Origin: Corella eumyota
Taxonomy: Eukaryota > Chordata > Ascidiacea > Phlebobranchia > Corellidae
NCBI GenBank assembly: GCA_963082875.1
Contig: OY720103.1
Coordinates: 10,292,001 to 10,356,000 of the forward strand
DNA length: 64,000 nt
Direction of reading: 5' to 3'
The position numbers and the translations under genes are program-made. Shown here piece after piece: positions 10,433 to 24,000 of this stretch. Within the stretch, counting starts at the first letter, position 1. Every line of letters begins with the position of its first letter. Below the pieces are notes generated by a model. The model ran no database searches, was not told where the DNA came from, and was given only the letters and a program-made list of their open reading frames with translations.

Positions 10433-12099
10433 TTGGTTGTTTTTTTAGCCATTGGTCATATTTTAGTTACAACTTCTATTTAGTTTTGTGCCGTATGTTT
10501 CTACGTTGGGTCCTGTCTTGATATTTTCACTGTGTGCAATAATGTACAAAATTTGAGCTAATTTCAATCGGTAGAAACGGCTTATTTAGTGCATTATTAT
10601 CTTTATAAAATTGTTTAAATTACGAAAAATTGACAAAATATAAAAAGTTTTTAATTTTTTTTGTGAAAAAAGGTTGAAACTTTTTACAAGATGTCTCTAT
10701 TTTATTTAAAATAATAACTTATTGTTCAATTTTTGTATTCTGCAGTTTTTCGAGCAGATTTTATTGCAATTATTATAATTTCTTTTACAAAAAGGTTTAT
10801 AATTTTCTTATCTTTGTGTATTTTTGTATATATTTGGTTTGTGTATGAAGTTCAAATTTATTATTGTGTGTGTTTTTGTATTGACAATCAAAAATTATTA
10901 TTAAAAAAATATTGTAAATTAACTTTTTTTAATTTAAAGTGTCCTTATTTTTTAAAGGTCCCTCCTATCATGTATAATTTATTGTAATTTTTTTTATAAT
11001 TGATGTGCCTTTCTAGGCAACTGCTTCTTTAGCCTTTTGACATTATCGGCCTATTTGCACTTAAACCTGTCTATAATGTAGAAACTTATTACTGTACAAT
11101 AGTTTAAACGTACCAACTTTATCTGACATTGTTTTTTTCTGTAGATTTAATTTAATAGTTAAATAATAATACATCAAATATTTTTTTTCCACTTATTTTT
11201 CATCGCAAATTTTAATAAAAATGACCCTTTTTCATATTTTAATTCCCTTTTTTGTAAATATTACTTTAAACAATTTTATTTTCATGAACTGTAATTTTAA
11301 TCACAAATTGTCACTGTATTTTTATGATTTTTCATCTTGAAAGCTCAGTTAATTTTTGCACATCCTTCTAGATTATATGTCACTTATTTTTTATTATCGA
11401 AATTAAATTGTTAATATTTTGTTAGAAACAAGAGTCTATTTACTTAAAGAAATTTATACAAAAAGAGGCAGCATAGTTTTGTGATTACAACACTACGCTT
11501 TACTACATGAAGTCCCTGGTTAGATCCCAACTGCTCTTATGCTGTCTCGCCCTTAGGTATACTGCTAAGCCCATAAAAATCAGCAAAAACCTTTTTTTTT
11601 TATATAGAAAAGTTGATTTCAGGGCCTAAACATGAAGTAACATTTGTATCCCAGACCCAGTCTAAAGTTGCCTTTGGCAGCTTGTGATCTTATAGATTAT
11701 AAATCTTTAATATATAAACTGTTATTTGGTTTTTGGCTAAGCAAGAGTTTATAGAGCATAGTAGCAATGGTTATCGAACCCGAGTCCTCAAGCGGAGAAG
11801 CTAAGTGGTCTAACCTCTACACCAAACTGCATGTCGAATTTAAAAACTGTTAAATTTAGCAGAAGACTAGTTAAGGTTACAAATTTTACCCTATCTTTAG
11901 GCAGTAAATTTTTTAACATTGAGGATAAATATAAACAAAAAAATTGTGCCGGTGGCTTCCGGTCTCTGCCCGGTTGTTTGTTTTCTTTTAGGTCTCTGCA
12001 AGATCGTAAAAAACATTTTGCTTTGAAGTAGGAAGAAAGGGTTTGTCTTCGTTTTAGAAGAGCTAGTTAGCATGTAACTGAGACTAAATATACATTAAA
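10433..12099. other. Intergenic: kinesin 3' end to RALGAPB start
   Basis: AT-rich DNA with a SINE fragment cluster (11464-11937). From 11945 to 12099 base composition rises in GC (GGTGGCTTCCGGTCTCTGCC) and pyrimidine-AG sites occur (TTTTCTTTTAG, CGTTTTAG); this is the probable 5' UTR or promoter of RALGAPB. Confidence 0.45.
11464..11937. mobile_element. Cluster of SINE fragments upstream of RALGAPB
   Basis: Three pieces: forward head 11464-11575, reverse copy 11600-11832 (GGGCCTAAACATGAAGTAAC, TATCGAACCCGAGTCC) and forward tail 11838-11937 (TTGAGGATAAATATAA). They form a composite inverted arrangement. Confidence 0.75.
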
Positions 12100-15000
12100 A
12101 TGTACGCGGAATACCCTTCTATCGAGTCTGAAGTGTTAAACACGATCAAATGTCGAAGTGTTTTGCATAACTATCCTGCAAATATTGCCGAAGATGTAGC
12201 TCACTCGATCGTCTCAAGTTTTACACCAAATAGTGGTAAGGAAATTAATTTTAATTAGGTATAGTTACTAGGGATGACCTAAACTCTAAACTACTTAGAT
12301 TCTTTTAGGTTTGGGTAATTTATTATCAGATGTCAATAACAATAATAGATGGAGCTCTAATTCAGTCTGGAAAGTAGGGCAGTTTTCGACGAGATGTGCA
12401 AGCATAAAAAATGGCGTGACCGCGCGTGCAGGCGTACTACGATTTTCGGTCTACACGTGCACGCGTGATTTATGTTGGCGTGCTTTACTTAAATCTGGCT
12501 TAAATTTACAAGGCGTCAGCACTGCGCGTGCACACATTTTTTTAAAAACCAGGCGTGCAAAACTTTAATTTCGGACGTGCATTTTTTTCATCGAAAAAAA
12601 TCTCGTGCGTGCACGCTGCCCTACTTTCCAGACTGGGCTCTAATAGCGTCGTCCGCCAAGTTTTTAAAATGCGGAATTGTGAAATTTTTTTGATCTTACC
12701 CTAATCTTTTTCTGTACATTCCGCTCTTTCCGCATTCATTTTAGTACTACTTGTTTTAACCGGCGGACGACGCTTCTAGAGATCCTAATAAATTGCTGTC
12801 TACTTTTTGAAGAATTTACATAAATATAAAATAAATAATTAAACATTAGTCCGATGTGCATGCAAAGACTAGAAAATATATTCATAATGCTTGGCCAATG
12901 TTGGCCTATTATTAATAGTTACACTGTTAGTTTATCAATAACAGATGGGGTCTTATTTAATGTCTATTTATCTTAACACATATTTGTTATACTATACATC
13001 CAAGTGTTTTAAACACTTTTTTTATATGCATATATGGTTTGAATTAAATTATTATCACATATAAAATAAAAAACCTGTAAATAAGTATATATATACTTTA
13101 AAATAGATTTATTTGGGCTAATATTGGCATTTAACTTTAAAGTTTTTTATCAATTAATTTTATGTTCTAGGCCAACATGCAGGACAGCATGTGATGCTAA
13201 GGCAACAGACAAGTGATACAAACTCACCACAACTTTTAAATGATTCTCAAGTAAAAGTTTAATCAATTTTATATAAGCATTAAAATAGTCTTATACCGGC
13301 AGCGTGGTGTAGTGGTAAGAACACTTGTTACACCACACATGAGGTCATGGGTTCAATCCCCACTGATCTCATGCTGTAGCACCCTTGAGTAAGGCGCTAT
13401 AAACGGTATGAACCCCGGCTGAGCCAGCACTAAATCAGCAGTATAATTACCGGGCAATTTTATAGTCTCCGTAATATCCCAAACTGCCACAGGCAACTCG
13501 AGACTGGGTCGGAGTAACTGATGTTACTCTATGTTTAAGTCGTGCATTTGACTTTCCCACATCGAGGATAAAGATATATACAAAAAAAAGTAAAATATTG
13601 AGGATAAACATATAAAAATACTTATTTTAAGGTAAAATGGACTATGGAGGCGATATGTTATGGGCTTTGTTTAACAGAATTCGAAACTTTACAAAATAGT
13701 GCAAACATTTACTTGGATTGGTTGACTGTTATTTCAACGAGACCTCAGACGAATATACCGAAACCTATTTACGATGATCCGTTACCTTATGTACGAAAAA
13801 TAATTGTGCATTTACAAAATCTTTTCATGCCAAGGTAAAAAAATTTTACATTTTTCATTATAAAGTTATGTGTTTTTTTATATTACTTTAACGATTCTTT
13901 ACATATATATATTTATATCTTGTATATATATGTCCTTAATGCTGGCCCATACCAATTTTACAATTCTATAACTAATTAAATTATAACAATTAAACTAGTA
14001 CTTAAATAAGATTACCTATATTTTCAATGGTAAAGTTATAACAATTAAGGTATTAACGTACCACCTTATTTATAAATAGTTATAAAAATTCTGTATAAAT
14101 TGTCTTCACAGCCTGATAATAGAGTAAAAATTAGTGACATATTATTAAAAATTATTTGTCAAAAACGTATTACCGACAATAAATTTTTTTAAACAAACTG
14201 TATAATTATATTATTATTATATAGACTTGATAGTGCCAGCAACAGCCAGTTGTCCTTGTGTCAAAGTGTATTAAAAGCAATCCAATCATTAGCTCACGAT
14301 GCTGTTGAGATAGATAGAGCAACTTGGGAAACTATTCTTATATTTATTCTCAAAGTTTCTAATACACTCTTAGCTCCACCATCTCAACCAAGTATGTGAC
14401 ATTGTGATACCAATTATGTAACTTTATCGTATGGTACCTTTTTTGTATTTGTTTATCTTTGATGTGGGAAGGTCAAATTCACGACCTAAACATAAGTAAC
14501 ATTTGTTACACCAATCTAGTCTTAAGTTGACTTTGCCAGTTTGAGATATTATTGAATATATTTACTTGATATTTAAGCTGCTGATTAAGTGTTGGCTCAA
14601 CAGGAGTTCTAACCGTTTTTTGGAGCACTTTCATCAAGGGCGATACAACATAAAGGCAGTGGGGATTAAACCATACAAAACACTTACATTTATCTTTTTT
14701 GTTAATTTACTTTTAGACAGCTTAGCTGAGCAGATGTGCGAGCAACTGATGCAATCTTTCTTCGACATCTGGATGTTGTCCTGTTCTAGGTGTTTCCCAA
14801 CTCCATCCCTCTGGAAGACCTCTCGTGATCTTCTATCTGGATGGAGGCATCATCCATCTGTTGTAGATTGGTGGAGCAGGATCACTGCTGCTCTTACTTC
14901 AAGGTAGTTTTTTTGTTGATGTGGTTGACTTCATGACCTAAACGTAGAGTGGTAGAATTGTTGACTTCATGACCTAAACATAGAGCGACATTTGTTACCT

Positions 15001-18000
15001 TGTTTTGAGTTGCTTTCAGCAGTTTGGGATATTATAGATTATAATTGCCCAATAATTATGCTGCTGATTAAGTGCTGGCTTAGCAGGAGTTCGTACTGTT
15101 TATAGCGCCTTACTCAAGGGCACTACAGCTTGAGAGCAGTGAGGATTGAATCCACGACCTCATGTGTGGTGTAGCAAGTGTTCTTACCACCACGCCACGC
15201 TGCCGGTATCCATATTTGCCTGATAATTAATCTGCTGATTAGTTTTGACTCATAAGGAGTTTATACTGTTTATAGCGCCTTCTTTAAGGGTACTACAGCA
15301 TGAGAGCAGTGGGGATTAAACCCAGGATTTTATGGTGGGGTAGCAAGTGTTCTTATCACTTCACCTTGCTGCCGGTATTACTTAATTTATTCTCAAAGTA
15401 TTTTCAAATAAATTTTTTGTATTAGGTTGTTGATGTTTATGTATGGACAAGATTTTCCTTTATTTAAAGTACCTGAGGTTGACATGCAATATATCCCAAA
15501 ACAAATGGATAATGAAAGAGTTGCACAAACTTGGTTTAGAGTCCTACATATGATCAGGTAAAATTAAAATTTTTTAATAAAAAAATTGTATAATTTGCTA
15601 AGAAATCCTTAAATATGCATTGCTTTACAGTCCTCGTTGTTTCTCTCTCGTACTTTACAGTCTTTGCTAATTCTCTCTCATTCTTTACAGTCCTCGCTAA
15701 TTCTCTCTCATTCTTTACAGTCCTTACTTTCGTAATTGCTAACTTTCATAATTACAATTTATTATCTAAAAGTTAATTTTTTTTTTCAATAGTAACCCTG
15801 TTGAGCTTTCAAATTCAACCACAATGTTCAGAGAGCTATCATTGGGTCAAATGGAACCCACACAGCACCCATGTTTAAGGATGTTACCCTACATATTCCT
15901 TAAAGCTATGAAGGGGGTATCGTCATTAGTCGACGCTTTCTTGGGTGAGTTTGAGTTTTTTAAGAAAAAACCAAGTTTATCTCAATTTCGAGTTGACTTT
16001 GTAAGTTTGGGATAGTGATGATTATAATTGCCGATAATTAATTTGCTAATTGATATTTGGTTCAGTAAGAGTTTGTACTATTTATAACACCTTACTTAAC
16101 TACAGCATGAAAGCAGTGAGAATCGAACCCACGACCTTATGTAGTAAAGCCAGGTGTTTTAAACACTACACTAAACTACCAGGATTTAGTAGTACAAGCC
16201 CTGTTATCAATAAACCAGGAGATTTATAACAAACTGCCATTGGAAGCAGTGGGGTTCGAACCCATATCCACAACTTGTGATATTATTTGTATATTTACAG
16301 GTTTGAGTAATGAGAAGAAATACGAGGTAACTTACCCAAATATTTTGATGCAAATTGCAACTCCCATTACACCGACTAATACAAGGAAATCTGCTAAAGT
16401 TAAAAAGGTAAACTAAGACTAAACATTAGCAGTGAAAAGCCATTTTTGGGAAAATGTCACTTTTTGGAAAATGTTGCTTTTGGTAAAATGTCACTTTTGG
16501 TAAAATGTTACTTTTTGTAAAATGATAGTTTTTTTGTAAAATGTTGCTTTTGGTAAAATGTTACTTTTGGTAAAATGTTACTTTTTGTAAAATATCACTT
16601 TTGGTAAAATGTCACTTTTGGTAAAAATGGCAAATAAATTTAACTTAAAAATAAATTAATATTTTTTAGGGAATTTCCGGGGCTTCATTCCCCAAACCCC
16701 CATCATCACCCAACCCCAACTCAACAGCCCCCGCTTCTTCATCAATTATAATGAGTCCAAGTTCATCCACAACATCCAGTACCCCCCCATCAAATAACTC
16801 ACCCAACCCCACCCAACATGTGATTGATATGCACCCCCACCCTACTAGTCTAAGGCCCCAGTGCAACAGTATTTTAAACTTATTTGGGGAGTGGTTATTC
16901 GGGGCTTCGTTAGTTGGCTGCAAGTTTGAGGGAAAATCAGGTAAGAATATTAAATTTAAGGTTTTTGTAATTTTATTGGTAAGGGTTTGCTGTTGTGATG
17001 TGTTTAAACTATCCAAAAATGCTGGGCTTAAGAGTTAATACTGTTGCTTTGGTTTGAGCTATTCGTAAATGCTGGGCTCAAGGGTGAATAGATGGCTTGA
17101 ACCCAAAACCTTCTGGTGTGTTTGAGCTATCTGTAAACACTGGGCTCAAGGGCAAAAAATGTGGCATTGGTGCGGCTCGAACCCGAAACCTTTTGGTGTG
17201 TTTTAGCTATCTGTAAATGCTGGGTTTAAGGATAAAAAGTGTGGCATTGGTGCGGCTTAAACCTGAAACCTTTTGGTGTGTTTAAGCTATCTGTAAACGC
17301 CGGGCTCAAGGACGAATAGTGTGGCATTGGTGCGGTCCGGACCGAAACCTTTTGGTGTGTTTTAGCTATTTGTAAACGCCGGCTTAAGGGCAAATAATGT
17401 GGCTGGCATTGGTGCGGCCCGAACCAAAAACCTTTTGGTGTGTTTGGCTATCTGTAAACGCCGGGCTTAAGGACGAATAGTGTGACATTAGTTGGGCTCA
17501 AAGCCATATGCTTTCGGTGTGTTTAAGCTATCTGTAAACACTGGGCTCAAGGACGAATAGTGTGGCATTGGTGCGGTTCAAACCCGAAACCTTTTGGTGT
17601 GTTTTAGCTATTTGTAAACACCGGGCTCAAAGGGCGAATAGTGTGGCATTGGCGTGGCTCAAACCCAAACCTTTTGGTGTGTTTGAGCTATTTGTAAACG
17701 CCGGGCTTAAGGGCGAATAGTGTGGCATTGGTGCGGCTTGAACCCGAAACCTTTTGGTGTGTTCAAGCTATCTGTAAACGCCAGGCTTAAAGGCGAATAG
17801 TGTGGCATTGGTGCGGCTCGAACCCGAAACCTTTTGGTGTGTTTAAGCTATCTGTAAACACCGGGCTTAAGGGTGAATAGTGTGGCATTGGTGCGGTTCA
17901 AACCCGAAACCTTTTGGTGTGTTTAAGCTATCTGTAAACGCCAGGCTTAAGGGTGAATAGTGTGGTATTGTTGCGGCTTGAACCCGAAACCTTTTGGTGT

Positions 18001-21000
18001 GTTTAAGCTATCTGTAAACGCCGGGCTCAAAGGCGAATAATGTGGCATTTGTGGAGCTCGAACCTGAAACCTTTTGGTGTGTTTAAGCTATCTGTAAACG
18101 CCAGGCTTAAGGGTGAATATTTTGGCATTGGTGTTGCTCAAACCCGAAACCTTTTTGCTTGTAGTTTGCTGCATGATCAGTATACTACTGTACTAGTATA
18201 AAGGCATGGCATCGGACTACAAACCGGGAGGTTTCGGTTTCAAGCCGTGCCAATGCCAAAATATTCACCCTTAAGTCTGGTGTTTATGTATATCTTAACT
18301 ACATCCTACCGGTGCACTCTTTCTCCAAAAAAATCTAAAACTTATCACCTTAAGGTGGTACGAAAAAAAGCAAAAAAAATTTTTTGTAATTAAAATTTTT
18401 TTATTTTAAAAGAAAATTCCAGAAGTCGATCTTCAAGCATCCCTTACTCTGTGTCCAGTTCCTTGGCAGTGGGGACACCTAGTGACAACCTTGTTCCTAA
18501 CCCGATGTTTGACGTATCCGATTACCCCGAGTCTTCAGATGCGGGAAGAGCGGAAGCATGCGGGACCTTGTGTCGACTTTTCTGTTGCAAGAAAGCGGGG
18601 GAACATATATTGCCCACTTATTTAGCCAGGTACTTTTTTTTTAAACTTTATCCTCAATATGGGTAGGTTGACTTCATGACCTAAACATAGAGTAACATTT
18701 GTTACCTCGACCCAGTCTTGAGTTGACTTTGCCAGTTTGGAATATTATTGATTATAATTGCTTGATAATTAATCTACTGATTGTTCGTTGGCTCAGAAGG
18801 AGTTTTTACCAGTTTTGTAGCCTTACTTTGCTGCACTACAGCATTTGAAACAGTTGGAATTGAACTTAGGACCTTACAAAGTAATGCCTGTTTTAACCAC
18901 TGTTTTAACCACTACTTTACAGCATTAATTTCTTATGTATTTATTAATATGCTATTGAGTTTTTGGGCTCAACAAATGCTATTTCGGTTTAAAGCCTTGT
19001 TTTTGGCCACTTAATTATGAAAGCAGTTGGGATCGAACCAGAGATCTCATGTGGTGATTTTAACGGTTTCTTAATTTAGTCAGCATTTAAATTATTGCGC
19101 CATTTAACTTAATAATATTCCAAACTGCCCAAAACAACTTAAGACTGGGTCAGGGTAACAAATGTTATTTTATGTTTAGGCTGTGAAGTCGAGTATCCTA
19201 CATAGAGGATAAATAGATATAAAAAAAAAAATTTAAACTAAGATTTAAAAAAAACATTTTTTTTAGGTTTTACCTGGTTTTGAACCAGGGAGTGCTGGGA
19301 GAGAGTAAACAGGTGCTCGCCAGTATTCTACTTAACTCAGTCGATTTATTAAGGATTGATCTACCAGGAGTTACTTGCCTTGTTCCTGCTATTCTTAATG
19401 CATTGGAACTAATCTTACCTGACAAGTAAGTTATTTTAATTTTCTTCAAAAATTTTGATGTGTTTTAAAATAGTAAAACATCGGTCATAAAATAAGAATA
19501 CCAAAGGTCTCCAGTTCAAATCTTGTAATGGCCAAAATTTTTAAATTTAATTGTTGAATGCTGGTTTGGTTTTTAGCTTAATAGTAGTTAATAGTGCCTT
19601 ACTTAGAGCATAACTGCTTGAAAGCAGTGGGAATCGAACCCAAGACTTCATATGTTAAAGCCAAGTGTTTTACATAAGATCTTGGGTTCGAATCTTACTG
19701 CTTACATGCTTTAGCATTTTTAAATATACAGTAATATTAATACTATAGCTTTTATATTTAAAATATGAATTTTTTGACAGAGAGTTACAACAATTCAAAC
19801 CTTACTTAAGTATAGTTGAGTTAAGGAGAGCATCCATTCATTTGCTTATATCAATGCTGCCTTTGCCTTTGCATTATACATCTTTGCAAATAGAGGTAAA
19901 CTTGTTAATGTACTTATATCTTAAACAATATAATAACATTGGTAGCATGGTGTAATGGTTGGTACATTTGGTATAAGTCTATGAGGTCTTGGGTTTAATC
20001 ACCACTGCTTTCATGCTGTAGCAGCGGTTAGAACACTTGGCTTTACTACATGAGGTCTTGGGTTTAATTCCCACTGCTTCCGTGTGGTAGCGCCCTTAAG
20101 TAATGCACTATAAACGGTATAAAATCCAGCTGGGCAAACACTTAATCAGCATCTTAATTATCGGGCAATTTTTATTTCAAACTGCCAAAGGCAACTCGAA
20201 ACTGGGTTTGGGTAACAGATGTTGCTCTATGTTTAGACTGTTAAGTTGACCTTCCCACATTAAGGATAAATAAATACAATTTTTTTTAAAATTTAGGACA
20301 TACAAGAATTATGGGCAAGCAGTGGGGCATCGTCAAACAACTTAAATTTTCTATCCTTAAAGAAGCGACTTCTAGATCTTTTGATTGGAGCTTTACAATG
20401 TGAATCCGATCCAACTAACACTCAAATGATACTGGGTCAGTTAAACTAGATTTGGTTGCTTTAAACAAAATTATATATGATTAATTTTATTTAATATGGA
20501 AAGGTTGACTTCATGAACTAAACATAGAGTAACATTTGTTACCCTGACCCAGTCTCAAGTTCCCATTTGGCAGTTTGGGATATTATTGATTATAATTACC
20601 CGATAATTAATCTGCTGATTGGCTTTTTGGGCTTAGCGGGAGTTTATACTGTTTATAGCACATTACTTAAGGGCGCTTTACCATGAGAACAGTGGGGATC
20701 GAACCTAGGATCTTATGTGATAAAGCCAAGTGTTTTCACCACTACACTTTTATATGTTTTTGAAAACTGGCTAACTCCTTAAAAAATAATTCTAATTTAT
20801 GATTGTATATGTTAACGTTTAAAATAAGGTTATTTTATATTAACTTAAAGTTATTTTTGCTTACTAGGGGCACTGTTATTATCATTGCATGACTCAGCAT
20901 TATTTGAAGCCACTGAAGATGAAGTAACTGTAGCGCAACCAAACGAAAGCGAAGGGGTACAAGTTGGTAAGTCTATTATTAAAATATGATTTTATTGGTA

Positions 21001-24000
21001 TTTATTGCCATTTTGAAACTCTCATTTGCGGTGCCCGAGAAAATTATCGCAGACAAATATTAGGTTGAGAGTTGCGACCATATTACAACAACTGGCAGCG
21101 TGGTGTAGTGGTAAGAACACTTGCTACACCACACATGAGGTCGTGGGTTCAATCCCTACTGCTCTCATGCTGTAGCACCCTTGAGTAAGGCCCTATAATC
21201 AGTACGAACTCCTGCTGAGCCAGCACTTAACCAGCAGCTTAATTATCGGGCAATTATAGTCTCTATAATATCCCAAACTGTTACAGGCAACCCGAGACTG
21301 GGTCGGAGTAACTGATGTTACTCTAAGTTTAAGTCGCGCATTCAACTTTCCCACATCAAGGATAAAGATATACAAAAAAAGGGTTAAAATTTCAACTAAA
21401 GGCTGGGCTATTGACTAGTATTAATATTTTACCAAGTCTTGTTAAAGTATGCAAGCAATAAGTATTGAACCAATAACCCCAGCATTTAAAGACCCAAAGC
21501 ACTTTTGTAAATTTTTTATGTCAAATAACACAATTGCATTTTGCATAGAAACAGCTTACGGCTTGTTTGTGCAAATCATCCATCTAGTTTCACAGAAGCT
21601 GGAATCTTGGAAGTCAGATGTTGGTATAACCCTTGCTGCCCTGGAATTATTAAGTGGTCTGGCGAAGGTAAAAATTTAAATAGAAAAAAAAAATTTTAAG
21701 AAAAAAGTAAATTTAAAGTTTCTAAAAAAAACTTCATTTTTTTGAAAAAAAAGTTTCGAAAAAAAGTTATTTTTAAAATAATTTTTTTTGTTTAAATTTC
21801 CCAAACTTAGGCTGAAATAAGGATGGAAGATCGCCAAGAATGCAGAAGAGCTGTCCATGAGTTGTGCCAGTACATAGTCTACCAACGACAACGTCCTCCG
21901 CAACATCATAAACGAGAACTTCATTCCATGATTGTCACCGCTTTTCATACATTAGCAGAGTGGCTGATGGACCATCCTTACTTAATGAATGACAAGGCAA
22001 ATAAAAATATGTTTCACATATAATTATTTTTAAGTTGAAAGTTGGGAATTGAACCCAGGATCTCTATAACATATTCTAACCACGTGAAGACAGTGGGAAT
22101 TGAACCCAGGACCCCATAAAGTGTTCTGTCTACCTGGGGCAGTAGAAATCATTTTAAGAACCCTGCAATTTTTTTTTATTGCTTGGAAGCAGTAGGAATC
22201 GATCCAGGGACCCTAAAAAGTGTTTAAACCAAATGGAAGCAGTAGGAATCGAACCCATGCCCCCTATAAAGTGTCCTAACTGCATGAAAGCAGTGGGAAT
22301 CAATCTCAGGACCCCATAACGTGTTTAAATCACATGGAAGCAGTGGGAATCGATGCAGGACCCCCAAAACGCCAAATGTTTTACCACTACACCACACTGC
22401 TGATATTTTTTTTCTGTAAATTTTTTTTTATTTTTTAGGATTGCTTATTTGAAGTGCTTGAAATTATAGAGCTAGGAATATCAGGAAGCAAATCGAAACC
22501 GGATCCAACCGGTTCTGACAAGAGTGAACCGGTAATGAAATCGGAGAAAGAAATTAATCCAGTTTCACAAAGAGTTAGAGAAGCTGCCGAGGAATTACTT
22601 ATTTTGTAAGAAATGATATTAAATTAGAACAATAAATGATGTAGCAGTTAAAATACAAAGGCACAAGTTTTGAGTTTGATTCCTGAGATTTTATTTTTTA
22701 TTTTTTTTATTTTTTGAAGACATTTTACAAAAATTTTGCAAAAAAAAAATTTAAATTTTTGATGAAATTTCAGGGTATTTGAACATCTTGGGGGCTTTCC
22801 CTCACCCACCACACCCAGTTCAACTTGCAGTTTATTGGACGAACGCTCCTTGCTGTTATACGCAAGCGGGGCAGGCTGTGTAGCCCCAGAAAACGAATTT
22901 ACAATGAGCAAAGCTGTTCAAAGTTTTAAATATTTTGGATTATGTAATGGAACTATGCTGAGTATATTGGAACAGCAGTTAGGTTGTGAGCCAGGTAATT
23001 ATTAATAAGTTAATATTAACATATAAGTTGTACAGTTAAAAAACTCCATCTATATATAATAAAGCTCAGTTGAAACATGTATACTTGTATGCCTATTTTA
23101 TAGGCATACAAAATAAATAAAACTGCCATTTGTGGTGAACCGTTAAATTATTGGCCGGCAAATATTAGTTAAGAGTTGCGAAGAGTTGCCATATTATGAC
23201 AACTTAAATCACGATTGTACGGGCTGGCTATTGACTAGTGTTTAGAATTATATTAAATTCTAAATTGATATAGAATTTTTTTTTTGTTTTAAAGTATTTT
23301 TATTTACGCTATAAGTGATTTTAACTGAACACCATAGTGTAGTGGTAAAAACACTTGCTACACCATCATGAGGTCGTGGGTTCAATCCCCACTGCTCTCA
23401 TGCTGTAGTGCCCTTAAGTAAGGTGCTATAAACGGTATAAACTCCTGCTAAGCCAGCACTTAGTCAGCAGCATAATTATTGTGCAATTATAATCTATAAT
23501 ATCCCAAACTGGCGATGTCAACTTGAGACTGGGTGGGGGTAACAAATGTTACTCTATGATTAGGTTGTAAAGTTGACCTTCCCACATTAGGGATAAATAA
23601 AGACAAAACAAAAAAAATCTTTATTTTTTTTAACATTTTTGTAGATTCTGCTCCCACGGTAACTATTTTGCTACGAGGTCCTTCTGGCAAGAAAGCATGG
23701 ACAATGCAGCTGAAACAAACACCAAGGTTATTCTAAATACATTTTACTAATCTACAATTCTATAAAATTTTAACTTAACTTTCTATAAAAATTTACATTT
23801 AAAATTAATGTAGTGGTAAGAATACTTGCTACACTACACATGAGGTTGTAGATATAATCCTGTCTGGTCTCATGCTGTAGTGCCCTTAAGTAAGACGCTA
23901 TAAACGGTATGAACTCTTGCTTAGCCAAACTGCCACAGGCGAGACTGGGATGGAGTAACTGATGTTACTCTATGTTTAAGTCGCACATTCCACTTTTCCA

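Noticed and set aside
13296-13370. tRNA gene candidates in the many heads with A and B boxes
   Set aside because: They lack consistent acceptor-stem pairing and are always joined to the SINE body. They are SINE heads and not tRNA genes; no intact tRNA was recognised in the window.
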